Source of the DNA: Oidiodendron maius Zn
Taxonomy: Eukaryota > Ascomycota > Leotiomycetes > Myxotrichaceae
Length of the DNA: 64,000 bases
Direction of reading: 5' to 3'
Assembly: GCA_000827325.1 (NCBI GenBank)
Contig: KN832870.1
Location: 3,100,001 to 3,164,000, forward strand
Made by a program: the position numbers and the translations under genes. Positions 24,077-35,799 of the stretch are shown here, piece by piece; position 1 is the first letter of the stretch; every line of letters begins with the position of its first letter. Below the pieces are notes generated by a model. It did no database searches. It was given only the letters and a program-made list of their open reading frames with translations, and was not told where the DNA came from.

Positions 24077-26392
24077 GTTTGGAAGCGAATGAAGTGATGC
24101 AGGTCTGGTCGATTAGATGTAGGCAGAATGGGCTCAAGTCAAGAGTAAGAGAGTGACAATAAACATGAGGGAGGAGGGACTTTTAAATAAGAGGAGATGG
24201 GAGAAGAAAGCGGGGCTGGTGGAATGCCCATCAGACTGGGCAGGGACCGAGACAGAACCAGCCAAGAGCGAAGAATAGACTTACATTAGGCAAGGAGGAG
24301 GTTGGAGGGCAGTGGCGGTTTGGCGGGTAGGAAGCCAGGTTCCACTGTTTGAATACCACTCACTGGAGTGGCCGGACCGGAGGAGGTTGGAAGAGAAACG
24401 CACCCACTTGAGAGGGAGGACGGCGTGCCTGGTACAGTAGAATACTGTACAGTACTATACAAGCCGGACCATCATCCATGGACGAAAGTGGGTTGACGGA
24501 ACCTATCAGGCTGAGAGTGTAGTGTTTTGTATTACAATATTCATTACAGGTATGATGTCGAGCGACCTCGAGACGGAAGTGATAGGCAGGTTGACCCCGC
24601 CATACCAAGAACTGGGAGACCAGGGACCAACTTCTGGTGTGCGTGGGAGAAGGGCCGGTTGCCACGACCGTCATACCAAGTCCCAGGGTGAAGGGCTTTT
24701 TCCCTCGGGGACTCAGTCTCAGCCACGACCTGCATGGCCGTGGCCATAAACAGGATCTGGGCATGGAATGGGGTGGTTGGCAGAGCGGCCGAGTGGCACA
24801 GTGTAGCGGCCTTATCGCCTTATGGACTTATCAGAGGCCGATAGAGCGATAAGCGAATGAGATTATTGCTATCTCGCTCAAGTTCAATTCAGGACGAACA
24901 GCAAGGCAGTAGGGAAATCATCACTGCAGTTCTCAGCAGCGGCGGATGCAAAGGAATTTCCCATCGCCCGGATGAGGGTTGAGCCTGACAAGCAAAAGAT
25001 TTCACCTCCAGGTACCTCTCAAACGATCGGTCCCTGACAAGGGTTGCTCTGCAAAACGACAAGGTCCACGGTGGAGTCAACAGCGGACATTCTGTGGATG
25101 GGGTGGCCAAGCACTGATCGGCGAGGCTGTCTCAGTGCCATAAATACTACTCGCCTGCTCCACATACGGAACCAGACAAGCACCTCCAACTCGACCACGG
25201 AGGATATCAGCTACTATTTTCGGCTACAACAGACGAGTACCATCTCCAGAAGGGGCTCGAAGTGGGCTGAGGACTTGAATCTCAGGATGCTGAATTCTGT
25301 AACCTCGTGCCATGGCCGAGATGTCCCGGTTAGGAGTGGGTGTTGAAGAGGACCTTTTGTTCCGAATTGGTGTGACTACCGAGCAAACCGATCATACTCG
25401 ATACAATCGTTAGCGTGCCAAGATTGGTGGGGTATTCCCAGAAGCTTCCCTATTGCCGAACGGACCTTGAGGTTTATTATCCTGAGGAAGTGTTGTTAAG
25501 CATTCCTAGAGGACGCATCGTCACAGCTTAAGAGACGCAGTACATCCTATTTGCTCTACACAATGCACAGCCTTGACTCTTAACGATATCGTAGTCTGCT
25601 GATCATAGTCTTCCGCGACCAATACCTCTCCCCCACACCAACATGGTTGATTTCTTATCCAGACGTTGAGTCCAGACAGTTCTTTCACATTTTGATTTTC
25701 TGATTGTCGTTCTCTATTTACATGGTTTTATATTGGGAGGGAAGATTGCATCATCTCCTGTACGAGATGCGAGCCTCTACTAGTTTTCGAGCCTCGGCGG
25801 AAGAAAGTTACAGCTAACCGAACGGCCGAAAGAATGTGTGGACCAGACAATATTGAGAATAACAGCTCTAAGGCACTAGGTAAGACTGAGCCAACACTGC
25901 TTTATTAGTTCTATTCCTCTAGAGAACTCTCAGCCTTTGGTAGTGTCCAGGCATAGACCAAAAGACATAGAGGAAGACGACTCCAATATAATGGGACAGC
26001 ATTAATTATATTGTGGCTTTACATGTAGCTTCCTTACAGCAAAGAGTTACTTTAATGACGTTTATTTACGGTTACTCATATGTTACATGTTTTCTAGACA
26101 AAGTTTATATCACCCTGAATGATAGGTGAATGATCAATAAATTGGGCTAAGCCATTTCCGGTCTTCCAGGCACAAGGGCGGGCGGAGCGGCGATTCTTTC
26201 GCCCGCGATAAGATTCGATCGATACTGTAATCAGAGGCGTCTCAACTCGCGACGTAAAAACCACAGCTGAATTACCACACGATGAGGGTGTCGGAAGACA
26301 AACAATAGTACACATCGTGGAGACAACAACTTAACCCTCATCCTCTGTTTGCCTATCTAATCGCCAACGCCACCGGCATATAGTAATCCGCC
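24077..26392. other. Intergenic region, no gene recognised
   Basis: About 2.3 kb separating the divergent PIR and DOA1 genes, so it holds both promoters. Frames at 24360-24764 (minus, 134 codons) and 25044-25346 (plus) are unlike any known protein. No repeat or regulatory motif could be named. Confidence 0.5.
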
Positions 26393-28910
26393 ATGGCAGA
26401 CTACAAGCTCTCTGCCTCGCTCAACGGCCATGAGGACGATGTGAGCTCTCTATAAATTCGCTTCCCTTCTGGCGTCGCAGCTTTCCAAGCTCCATCCCAG
26501 TTGTGTCGTCTTCTTTGTAAGGTTATGCTAATCCGGCTGACTATATAGATTCGTGCAGTGTGCTTCCCATCATCCAAAGCTGTCATCTCATCCTCCCGAG
26601 ATGGCACCGTCCGGTTATGGTCGCTCCTCTCCGACAATCCTCCTACATATGACGGCAAAATAACTTTAAACGCTTCGGGATTTGTGAACGCTGTAACATA
26701 CCTGCCAGCTACCCAACAGTTTCCTGAAGGACTGGTGGTCTCTGGAGGACAGGACACTGTGATCGAAGTCCGGCAGCCATCTAAAGGCCCCGGCGAGAAT
26801 GCAGAGGCTCTGCTCCTTGGCCACAGTCGGAATGTCTGTACCTTGGACGTGGATCAGGCAGGGGCATTCATCGTAAGCGGTGCATGGGATGGTGAGGCGA
26901 GAATATGGCCTGTTGGGAAGTGGGAAAGTCAAACGGTTCTGACAGGTCATGAAGGTAGCGTGTGGTCCGTTCTTGCTTTTGACTCGGAAACAGTTATCAC
27001 AGCCTCTGCGGATAAGCTGATTCGGGTTTTTCACACTTCTGGAAAGTTATTACGAAAGATCAAAGGGAGTGATGCCCCCGTCCGAGCCCTTTGCAAGCTA
27101 CCAAAGGGGCATCCCAGCGGGGCAGAATTTGCATCAGCATGCAATGAAGGCATCATTCGCTTATGGACTATCTCCGGAATACAGGTTGGGGAATTGCATG
27201 GTCACGAGTCCTTTATTTACTCTCTGGCTGTCACACCGTCTGGTGAAATCGTTAGCTCTGGCGAGGACCGGACGCTGCGGATATGGAAAGGGAACGAATG
27301 CATACAGACAGTTACACACCCTGCGATATCTGTTTGGACCGTGGCAGTTTGCGCGGAAACAGGAGATATAGTCTCTGGAGCTAGCGATAGAGTGGTCCGT
27401 GTGTTTACCAGAAGCCCTGAACGAGAGGCAAACGTTGAGACCACACGCCAATTTGAAGAATCGGTAAAGGCATCCTCGATTCCACAGGAGCAGGTTGGTG
27501 AGGTGAATAAAGAAAACCTACCTGGTCCAGAATTTTTAGTACAGAAGCGGGGTACAAAGGAAGGACAAGTTCAAATGATTAAGGAGCACGACGGCTCGGT
27601 CACAGCACATACCTGGTCTGCTGGTAAGGATCTCTTCATTGAGTTCAGATATACAATACTGATATTTATCAGGAGCAGCGATGTGGGTTAATGTCGGGAC
27701 CGTTGTAGCGTCTGTTGGAAGCAGCGGCAAGAGGGTGAGTCTAACTAAACTTGAGCTCTTGATAATACTAATGTCACTATAGGTTCCGCATAATGGGAAA
27801 GAATATGATTATGTTTTTGATGTGGATATCGAAGATGGCAAGCCCCCTCTAAAGCTACCCTACAATCTTTCTCAAAACCCTTATGAAGCCGCAACCAAAT
27901 TTATTGAAGATAACAACCTTCCTATCAGCTACCTTGACCAGGTAGCAAACTTCATCACTACAAATACTCAAGGAGCCACCCTTGGTAAACCAGACTCCCA
28001 AGGTGCTTCTGACCCTTGGGGAAGTGATAACAGATACCGGCCCGGCGAGACTTCCCACCTACCCCCTACGCAACCGCCAAAAATTCTGCCTCAGAGGACT
28101 TACCTATCCATCCAAGTGGCTCGAATCCCGCCCATACAAAAGAAAATCCAGGAGTTAAACCAAGCTTTGATCAAAGATGGCCATAAAGAACTATCTCTCA
28201 ACCCCTCAGACCTCACCATTTTGGCGAGCTTGTGCAAGCACCTAGAGTCTACAGACGCCACAAAGTCTTCTCAAACCGATGCCATTGAGCTGGAACTCGC
28301 CATCAAGATGACAACCACATGGCCATACAAAGACCGGCTTCCGGCATTAGATCTCTTGCGTCTACTCGCGGTTTCTCCAAAGACGGCAAAATATAGCAGC
28401 TCAGGAGGCAACTTCATCGACGTCCTAGCCTCAGGAGCAATGGAAGTCCAGCCACCACTGGACAACAACATAATGATGGCTGTCCGCGCCTTCGCTAACC
28501 TCTTTGAGTCTCCGGAGGGTCGCGCTCTTGCCATATCCGAGTTTGACAAGATCCAGGATATCATATCGACCAGCATCCGCAGCAGCACGAATCGAAATCT
28601 GCTCGTAGCCGCCACGACTGTGTACATCAACTACGCTGTTTACTTCGCTGCCGAGACGGACTCGACCAACTTTGAGCACGTCCTCGCGCTCATCGACACC
28701 CTGGGTAAGATCATGGATATGCAAGCGGACTCAGAGGTGGTATATCGGGCGCTAGTCGCCGTCGGCACGCTCGTCACATTGGACGAGGAGGCGAAGAGCG
28801 CGGCGAGGGATATCTATGGCATCGAGAAGAGCATTTCTACTGCCGTGGGCAAAGCGAGCGATCCCCGGATCCGGAACGTCTCAGCGGAGATTCTAGGGCT
28901 GCTAAAGTAA
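26393..28910 (+). CDS. DOA1: Doa1/Ufd3 (PLAA) ubiquitin-binding WD40 protein
   Basis: Four exons: 26393-26440, 26549-27623, 27673-27734, 27783-28910; introns are 108, 49 and 48 nt; 770 aa. The N-terminal half is a seven-bladed WD40 propeller, for example GHEDDIRAVCFPSS, LTGHEGSVWSVL and LHGHESFIYSLAVTPSG. A PFU ubiquitin-binding domain spans roughly residues 370-470 (MWVNVGTVVASVG, EYDYVFDVDIEDG, LPISYLDQVANFI). The C-terminal PUL domain is an armadillo-like fold that binds Cdc48/p97. Doa1 acts with Cdc48 in ubiquitin recycling, mitochondrial and ribosome-associated degradation, and endosomal sorting. All three domains are complete. The start codon sits in a good context (CGCCATGGC). Confidence 0.95.
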
Positions 28911-29323
28911 GGGGAGGATTACATTTAGATGATAGCCAAGAACATTACGAGTTTGGAAGATAAAATCCCATATAACCATGTGGCAAGTCAGGGGCTTTTC
29001 TCTATCGTCTCGTTTCTCCCGGAAAAAGCCTTAATGAAGTAAACCATCATTCATAGTGCACACATCCCAGACAAAAAGAATAAATAGCTTTGGATAATTT
29101 CTTCTTTTATTTGAATTGAATCGTGACTCGATGCTCTGAAGCACCCACTAACTCAACTATGCATTCCTCCATCATCGTCCCTGATGTAGAGATTATATCT
29201 CGCTATGTAAAACTGACTATATATATATACCGGGTCACTCCCGCTCCGAAACGCCTAACGTACATACAATTATCGCCAATGAACATAATAAGTAAGTAGG
29301 TATCAATATTTCAACATCCGTGA
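28911..29323. other. Short convergent spacer between DOA1 and X325 genes
   Basis: 413 bp between the stop codons of two convergent genes. It is AT-rich with a short TA run at 29218-29230, and it should hold both 3' ends. No other feature was seen. Confidence 0.6.
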
Positions 29324-30309
29324 TCATAGAATGAACGCCCAGAATAGGCCCGCTGTTAAAGATATCATAGAGACGGAGGCTATTGTCCGCGTGGCGGATG
29401 AGGTGGTACCCGCAGCCATAGAGAAGACATTGTTAAAGGAGATCGTCGAGCTGTTGAAACAGTTCGATGAGTTCACTTCTGCGACATCTTCGGGTAGAGC
29501 GAAGGTGATGTCGACGCACTTGAGAATGTGTTAGTTTTGGTCACGGAAACTTGTCTTTTGGGTTTCCCGAATTCACATTTCCAGCTCTCGCTGCATGCAG
29601 AACATAGATTGAGGGTAATAGACGGGCAACCTACAGAATATAGCGCAGCACCATGTATGGCCGTCTCCACAACCTGAATTGTCGCATTATCGCCAGGATT
29701 GACGGTTGTATTCGCCGGAAGAGGCACCTGGGGGAGGCAGAAGGTGCCCGGGTAGGGGTTCTTCGAGGGGCCGACTATTTGGAAGACGGGGACCATGGGG
29801 AAGGACATGTTTTGTGGTCCGTTATCGGGGCCATCAGTGCCGAACCCAAGGTTCATATAGAAGAAGGCCGTAGCATGGCCTTGGAACCAGCCTGGCTGGA
29901 CTGCGATTGCACCTCCGAGGATGGGCCATTTTGTCCGGTTGGTGGTGGTGGGCATACCGCCGCCTGGCAAGGAGATGCGTTAGCAGGAGCAAGAGAAAAT
30001 TGGAAAATCAATGTGCTTAGAAATGAGAAAATGTAAGTATAATAATACGAATGGCACTTTCACAGAGAGATATTACTCCACCTCGGTCTCTCGCTCCCTT
30101 GGCGCGTCTTTACCCCGGAGATGCATGATGCGAACATCAAGACGGAAGAAAATGTGCTTACATGGATACATCCATTGCATCCCATATGGGAATGTTTCGT
30201 TTGTGATTAAATTATCTCCTCTCCAGCCGGGATATGTGATGATGGTGTGTGCATTCCCTCCCACCAGCAGCCATATCGCTGTGATAAGAACCGAGAGACG
30301 AGAGATCAT
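29324..30309 (-). CDS. GPI-anchored BIM1-like / X325 LPMO-fold copper protein
   Basis: Three exons: 30162-30309, 29635-29963, 29324-29518; introns are 198 and 116 nt, each with a CTAAC branch site; 223 aa. A signal peptide ends GGNA, so the mature protein starts with His21 (HTIITYPGW), as in LPMO-fold proteins where the N-terminal His binds copper. Family marks of the X325/BIM1 group follow: NETFPYGMQWMYPCGG, QPGWFQGHATAFFYMNLG, PGTFCLPQVPLP and AIHGAALYSCVDITF. A Ser/Thr region and hydrophobic GPI tail (ISLTAGLFWAFIL) end the protein. In yeasts, BIM1 takes part in copper import; filamentous members bind copper but are not shown to cut polysaccharide. The third exon is needed: without splicing at TATTCT|GTAGGT the conserved CVDITF segment is lost. 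Confidence 0.9.
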
Positions 30310-31401
30310 AGTGGGCGTTGGCGTGGGCGCGGGGGTTGGTCGAGTCCGTGCTCGGGATGGAATTAATTCTCGCAATCAGCGCTCTGTGTGTCGATACCAG
30401 CTCGAGCGGTGACAGAGATGAGGAGGCAGCGGAAATGCAGCGAGACCGTCGTGAAGCTATAGCAATACTGGGACAGATCGAGGACGAGAGCTGGCCGTCC
30501 TGGATGCCACCAACTATTTGACCAGCGGCCAGCAGTATCTGCTCTGGTCCTCGCTGCAGCCGCCTGCCTCTGTCCTTGCAGAAAGTGGTTCTCATTTGCG
30601 GAGGGCATGGCTTGCAGGCGGTTGTGCACATGTGATGAGCCACTTAGCATGCAGACCTGTGTGATGTCCTCAGCGCCTTTGCCTGCCGACGGCTCTTTGG
30701 GGCCCGCAAAGAGTTAGCATGGGGATGCCCAACTGCCAATGGGATGCGACGAGAGGTTGGCGCTCGCGATGCGCCCAGGGGCCTTGATGGCGGTCAGCGA
30801 CTCAGAATCTACGCTGTAGCCGCCCGGAGACTCGGGTGCACATAGCTGCGCAGGCGATCCGCCGCGAAGGGAATTTATCCTTCCTTATTTGAGTGTCATT
30901 CGAACCGAGCGGTCGAGGGCCCGGATTTCGTAGAGAGACCGTGAGGGGGAAGGTGATCCAGGCCGGGCTGTGATACATAGATCTTCACCTCGTTACTGGA
31001 GAAGGCTGCGATAAGAGTCGAGGGCGCTTCGTCTGTCAGGGAGAGTATGAGAATGGTCGCACCGGAAGATCTTCCTTCATGCTGTAGTATCGAATCTTAC
31101 CTACCGTATCACCAAGGTTACTGTACGAGAGTTCTGTATCACACTCAGTGTGGTAGCACAGCAGACGGATCCTGTTCACTTCCAACATGGCGGAGCGGCC
31201 CGACTTGGGATGGGCCAGAAGCAGGAGGCGGTGAGAGACATTCTGCCGTTAAAGCCACAAAATCGTAAAGTGTGAAAAATAGTTTTGGCTGGCGAAGAGA
31301 GCAGCAGACGGCGGATATTAGTGACTGCCATCCTGATGAGTCAATAATATAGCTAGTTGCTTACCCTTTCAGAATCATCCGGATGATCTCCAATTCCCAG
31401 G
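30310..31401. other. Intergenic region, no gene recognised
   Basis: About 1.1 kb between divergent genes, so both promoters lie here. Several short frames on both strands have no family resemblance or splice partners. Confidence 0.5.
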
Positions 31402-32482
31402 ATGCCACACACTAATCGCAAGAAGAATCTGCAGAACAGCAGACCTAAACCCCGCATCGTCCATACAAAGAGGCAGCAGATAGAAGACAGCGATGGGTGG
31501 ACTCACGTCATAGATGCCCCACGATGTTCGACACCGTCAAAAGGCAAGGAATGGTTGCACGCAGGTGACTTTGAAAGGAACGGCGCAAGTTACATCAATC
31601 GCACTCTGGCAGAGGTACAGAAGGATTTTGAACACCATTCCCAGCAATGGGAGCAGAATGAAGCATGTGAGGGCTTGAAAAAGGCGCTGGAAGAAATTGA
31701 GGGTAAGATAAAGGTCAATAATGTGGTTGTACTAGGCCTGGGAAGTCTGCAGGGCGCGAGGAGGGAAGGTAGAAGAACTAGTTTTACGCAACTGGCCGCA
31801 TTGCGAACAATGGTGAAAACCATGGGTATGTCCTCCGACCATTGTTACATTGAATGCTAACAAGTAACTAGGGAATGAGATACTCGAATGTATCTTCCAA
31901 GATCCGCAATTCACGGATCTTGACAGCGAGTTTCTCACGTCTCTTGGATACGTGGTTGTGGAGGACCCGCAAGCGATTGGAAAGATAACTGTCAATACCT
32001 TGGTATATGCGATACATTGCTACGCAGACGTCTATATGGCTGTTGCCGAAGGGCCACAGCCATCTATAATGGTAATAACCGATGTTGATAATTTTGGCAG
32101 ATTCAATGTGTAAGCTGATGATTGGTTCTTATGTTATATATGAGTGATGCTGATAGAGTTCCAGATCAGAGCAAATCAATTCCATCGCCGAGAGTCTGGC
32201 GAATATGGTTACAGACTGCCATTCTCTCGACTTCCCACAGGTTCGGCAAGATTTCTCGGACACGAAAATATACTGGAGAAAGGAATCGGAGGCAGCGTCC
32301 AAGCCTTGATGCTAAGGTTCTGGCTAGATATGTCATTTAAGCCTGGGCAGACCACTAGCATTCCTCGTAGAGCGGACATCTTGCTAAGCAGGTACTATTT
32401 GAGGGCCTCGCAGCTAATACAGACAAATACGAGATGGCCGGAATCACTATATCTCAGGGAGAATTGGAGAGACCATACTTGA
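31402..32482 (+). CDS. SRR1-like domain protein with extra C-terminal domain
   Basis: Proposed exons: 31402-31825, 31872-32107, 32159-32482 (327 aa). The first junction is strong (TGCTAAC branch site, in phase). Residues about 105-220 match the SRR1-like domain: VVVLGLGSLQ, RTSFTQLAALRTMV, FLTSLGYVVVEDP and TLVYAIHCYADVY. SRR1 proteins were first linked to light and clock signalling in plants and to haem regulation in yeast; the biochemical role is unclear. The third exon encodes an unrelated-looking segment (LPTGSARFLGHENI, GIGGSVQALMLRFWLDMSF). It resembles an uncharacterised fungal sequence type that I cannot name. The exon 2-3 junction (AAT|GTGTAAG to GATAGAG|TTC) keeps phase but has a weak acceptor. 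The last part could instead be a separate or decayed gene. Confidence 0.62.
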
Positions 32483-33432
32483 TACCAACTGTTTACATCT
32501 TGGTTACTCCCGGAAACAAGGTATCTGCCATAAAGTTCTGTTGCCTCAGTGAATATGTCTTTTGGCAATCATCATGCAGGCTCCGTTGAGGATCGACAGA
32601 ATGTCTGATGTATTATCTACTGTCCGAGGGACGAGAGAGTTTCATTGTGCCACATACTGTGTGGTTGTCTCAATATCCGTGGGGGATACCAAGGAAGTTT
32701 ATGCAGGAACGAAGTTCCAAGTTCCAAGTTCCAACTTGGAAATACAGGGTTGAAGAGGTATTCTGGACGATTCCGTTGTCTCAGTGTGCACGCAGCCACC
32801 ATCATGAATGTCGACCCTGGCGGGGCAGCGAGGCGGGAAAACAACCACCGTACAATAACTATCTATAGTTCAGGGTACGGAACCCCAAGCAAGGCAGGGA
32901 TAAACAAAATCTCCGCACTGTCTTACAGCCGCGCGGGCATTATCGACGAGGCGAGAGGAGTAATCTTCACAATTGCAGAATAATATGATCTTCAGATGCT
33001 CGTGTCCTCTAAAATCCGTCGGCCTCGTATCGTGAGCTGGCGGGGCTGAGATGGCTGGATCGTCCATTTCGGGGTTCCTGCCTGCGGTTCATCGGCCAAC
33101 CGCCCCTTTCCAGCCCTGCGGTACCATCGGCCAATCACAGCCCCGCATCTGTTGATCTGACGACTCCACATCCTCGAAACTGAATGAATGTTTGACAGTC
33201 GTACACTATATTCTCGCATGCGACTCTTGCTGAGGGGGGCGATTGAGACGACTTGCCGCCTCCCGACTTCTCGACATCGCTCTCCTTCCTGCGAGCGACG
33301 AGGGAGGAGAGAGAACACGAATCCCGCATCCTATTTCCAGGGTCCATTATACGAAACAAGGCTTCTAGTCGAATACGAGACAATTAGGCCGACTGACCAG
33401 TCTCACGCTCTGCCCTCCCCTCTCCCTTTAAA
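32483..33432. other. Intergenic region, no gene recognised
   Basis: Promoter side of the BtgC gene. Short overlapping frames at 32562-32983 do not resemble proteins. A small repeat hairpin occurs at 32714-32741 (separate entry). The last 100 bp before the start are C/T-rich. Confidence 0.5.
32714..32741. repeat. GTTCCAA triplet repeat followed by inverted copy
   Basis: Three head-to-tail GTTCCAA heptamers (32714-32734) are followed directly by CTTGGAA, which can pair with the last copy. The function is unknown; it may be chance. Confidence 0.7.
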
Positions 33433-35799
33433 ATGTCTCAAAGATACTCCTCAGAAGGCGGCGACGACTATTCTCACGGGCCGCAACCATCTCGTCGCCC
33501 ACAGTCGTTTTCTGCACAAGAACAGTACGCAAGAGCGCAGAATCCTTCCTCTCCCGGCGCCCACCCCAACAGCCAGTTCGACCGACTAAGGTCCGCACGG
33601 AGAACCAGCAGAGGAGCGGAGATCTTGAGGTCACAGCAAGGCTACGAAGAGGTCCCAAATCCAGCCGGTCCTGCTCCTCCTCCGCATCGACGACAACCAC
33701 AAGGGCGAAATTGGGGACCGCATTCGGCCACCTACACAGATTCGTCGTACTCTAATGTTACACCTGGTGTAGACAACTTTGGAGAACAAGCCTCGGGAGG
33801 TATTGCGGGAATTGCGATGGGCGTCGCAGATACACACGCACGAGAGAGCGGTCTGGAGGCAATGAGAAATACACCGGGCTACACCTCCAACGGAGCGCAT
33901 CCGGACTCGTATACGGACGTCCCGTATCCAAGCCAGGCGCCACGGCAAGCCACCTACGGTCCAAGCGATATGCGTGCACCTTCATATGCCAACGAGCCCC
34001 CTCCAGATCGAGTTCCGCGACAAGGAGGCTACCCTCCAAATGAGATGCGCGGAAACGCATATGCAGATGTTCCTCAAGGCCACGGGCCACGACAACCTGG
34101 TTTCAATCAGAACCAGGTGTATAGCAACTCATATCGAGATGTGCCACCCGCAGGCCAAACACCACGACAGCTGGCTTACGATGGCTACGCAAGAGGTCCG
34201 CCTGAAGCCTCCCAAGGCTCTCTCCAGCCTCTCGGTCCGGGAGCCATATCACCAGGAATGGCCACACCACAATCTCGATCAACAGGCTCGAGATCTCTTC
34301 ACAGCTTCAATAATGATGCGTACCCCGACCCTTCGTACAATCGTTATTCGAGAAATTTCGATCCTGCCATAGCCCTAGACTTTGATCCAAATAGCATCGA
34401 AGACGATGGCGACGATGGATTGGAATATAGGAACAACCACAGGATCTCCATGTTGAGCATAGGGCATAGCTCTAGGAGATCTGTCCCCGGTTCTGCAGGA
34501 GCTGCTGTTGCTTCCGGAGGTATTATGGGCGCCCTTGGCGGGCTAGCAGGTCGGAATGCGAGTGGCGGCGTCTCGTATGATGCAGTCCACACGGTTCCTG
34601 GTGGAGGGCCTAGCAAACTCAATCTCACATCCGGCGCGCCGCAGGAGAAGAGCGAGTGGCTAAGCGAGCAATCGCACGGAAGCAAGAAAATGAAATGGCT
34701 TATAGGGGGCGTGGTAGCCTTTCTGATCATCGGAGGCATTGTAGGTGGCGTTGTTGGAGGCATCCTCACTCACAAGAAGTCTTCATCATCGTCGGGGGGT
34801 CAAAACACCCAGACTGCTTCGGGTGATCAATCAGCAAACGGAGATCTGAATTCCAATTCTCCAGAGATCCAAGCACTCATGAACAATAAGAACTTGCACA
34901 AAGTCTTTCCGGGCATCGATTATACGCCGATTAACACCCAATACCCGGACTGTCTCACAAATCCTCCATCACAGAATAACGTCACTCGCGACCTCGCCGT
35001 TCTGTCTCAGCTGACAAACACCGTCCGACTTTATGGAACTGACTGCAACCAGACGGAAATGCTGCTCCATTCCATAGACCAGCTAAATCTGAACGGCACC
35101 ATCAAAGTATGGCTGGGAGTATGGCAAGATAATAATGCTACAACCAATACTAGACAACTGCAGCAGATGTATGACATCTTCGACAAGTATGGAGCTGCGT
35201 CATTCATTGGGGTCATTGTTGGCAATGAGATCCTCTTCCGACAGGATATGACTTCCACGCAGTTGGGCACGCTCATCTCAGAAGTGAGGACTAACTTAAC
35301 TGCCAAAGGGATCAACCTCCCTCTCGCCACGTCTGACCTGGGTGATGACTGGACCGCAGAGTTAGCATCGGAAGTCGACTACCTGATGGCGAATATCCAC
35401 CCCTTCTTTGCTGGCGTAACGGCAGAGCAAGCAGCCTCTTGGACGTACACGTTTTGGACAGGGCACGACACGATCCTCAAGACCGACATCTCCAAGAATA
35501 TCATCTCAGAAACAGGATGGCCATCTGCGGGCGGTACGGACTGTGGCGGCGCCACATCGTGCACGCAAGGTTCGGTTGCCGGAATCACTGAGATGAACAC
35601 ATTCATGGATGGCTGGGTGTGCGATGCATTGGCGAACGGCACGAACTACTTCTGGTTCGAAGCTTTTGATGAGCCGTGGAAAATCATTTACGACACGCCG
35701 GGCGCGGACTGGGAGGACAAGTGGGGATTGATGGATGTTAATCGGAATCTTAAGCCCGGAGTGGTGATCCCTGACTGTGGAGGCAAGACAGTATCGTAA
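33433..35799 (+). CDS. btgC: GH17 glucan endo-1,3-beta-glucosidase, BtgC type
   Basis: Intronless, 788 aa. This is a type II membrane protein. A long Pro/Tyr/Arg-rich cytoplasmic N terminus contains repeats around Y-x-D-V-P-x-x-x-x-P-R-Q. One transmembrane helix spans about residues 420-442 (WLIGGVVAFLIIGGIVGGVV), then a Ser-rich spacer and an extracellular GH17 barrel. Catalytic residues are visible: proton donor E599 in VGNEILF and nucleophile E693 in SETGWPS. The enzyme acts on beta-1,3-glucan in wall remodelling, anchored to the plasma membrane. Length and architecture match Aspergillus BtgC. The N-terminal repeats (about residues 155-255) are a low-complexity adaptor whose partners are unknown. 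Confidence 0.95.
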   Translation: MSQRYSSEGGDDYSHGPQPSRRPQSFSAQEQYARAQNPSSPGAHPNSQFDRLRSARRTSRGAEILRSQQGYEEVPNPAGPAPPPHRRQPQGRNWGPHSATYTDSSYSNVTPGVDNFGEQASGGIAGIAMGVADTHARESGLEAMRNTPGYTSNGAHPDSYTDVPYPSQAPRQATYGPSDMRAPSYANEPPPDRVPRQGGYPPNEMRGNAYADVPQGHGPRQPGFNQNQVYSNSYRDVPPAGQTPRQLAYDGYARGPPEASQGSLQPLGPGAISPGMATPQSRSTGSRSLHSFNNDAYPDPSYNRYSRNFDPAIALDFDPNSIEDDGDDGLEYRNNHRISMLSIGHSSRRSVPGSAGAAVASGGIMGALGGLAGRNASGGVSYDAVHTVPGGGPSKLNLTSGAPQEKSEWLSEQSHGSKKMKWLIGGVVAFLIIGGIVGGVVGGILTHKKSSSSSGGQNTQTASGDQSANGDLNSNSPEIQALMNNKNLHKVFPGIDYTPINTQYPDCLTNPPSQNNVTRDLAVLSQLTNTVRLYGTDCNQTEMLLHSIDQLNLNGTIKVWLGVWQDNNATTNTRQLQQMYDIFDKYGAASFIGVIVGNEILFRQDMTSTQLGTLISEVRTNLTAKGINLPLATSDLGDDWTAELASEVDYLMANIHPFFAGVTAEQAASWTYTFWTGHDTILKTDISKNIISETGWPSAGGTDCGGATSCTQGSVAGITEMNTFMDGWVCDALANGTNYFWFEAFDEPWKIIYDTPGADWEDKWGLMDVNRNLKPGVVIPDCGGKTVS

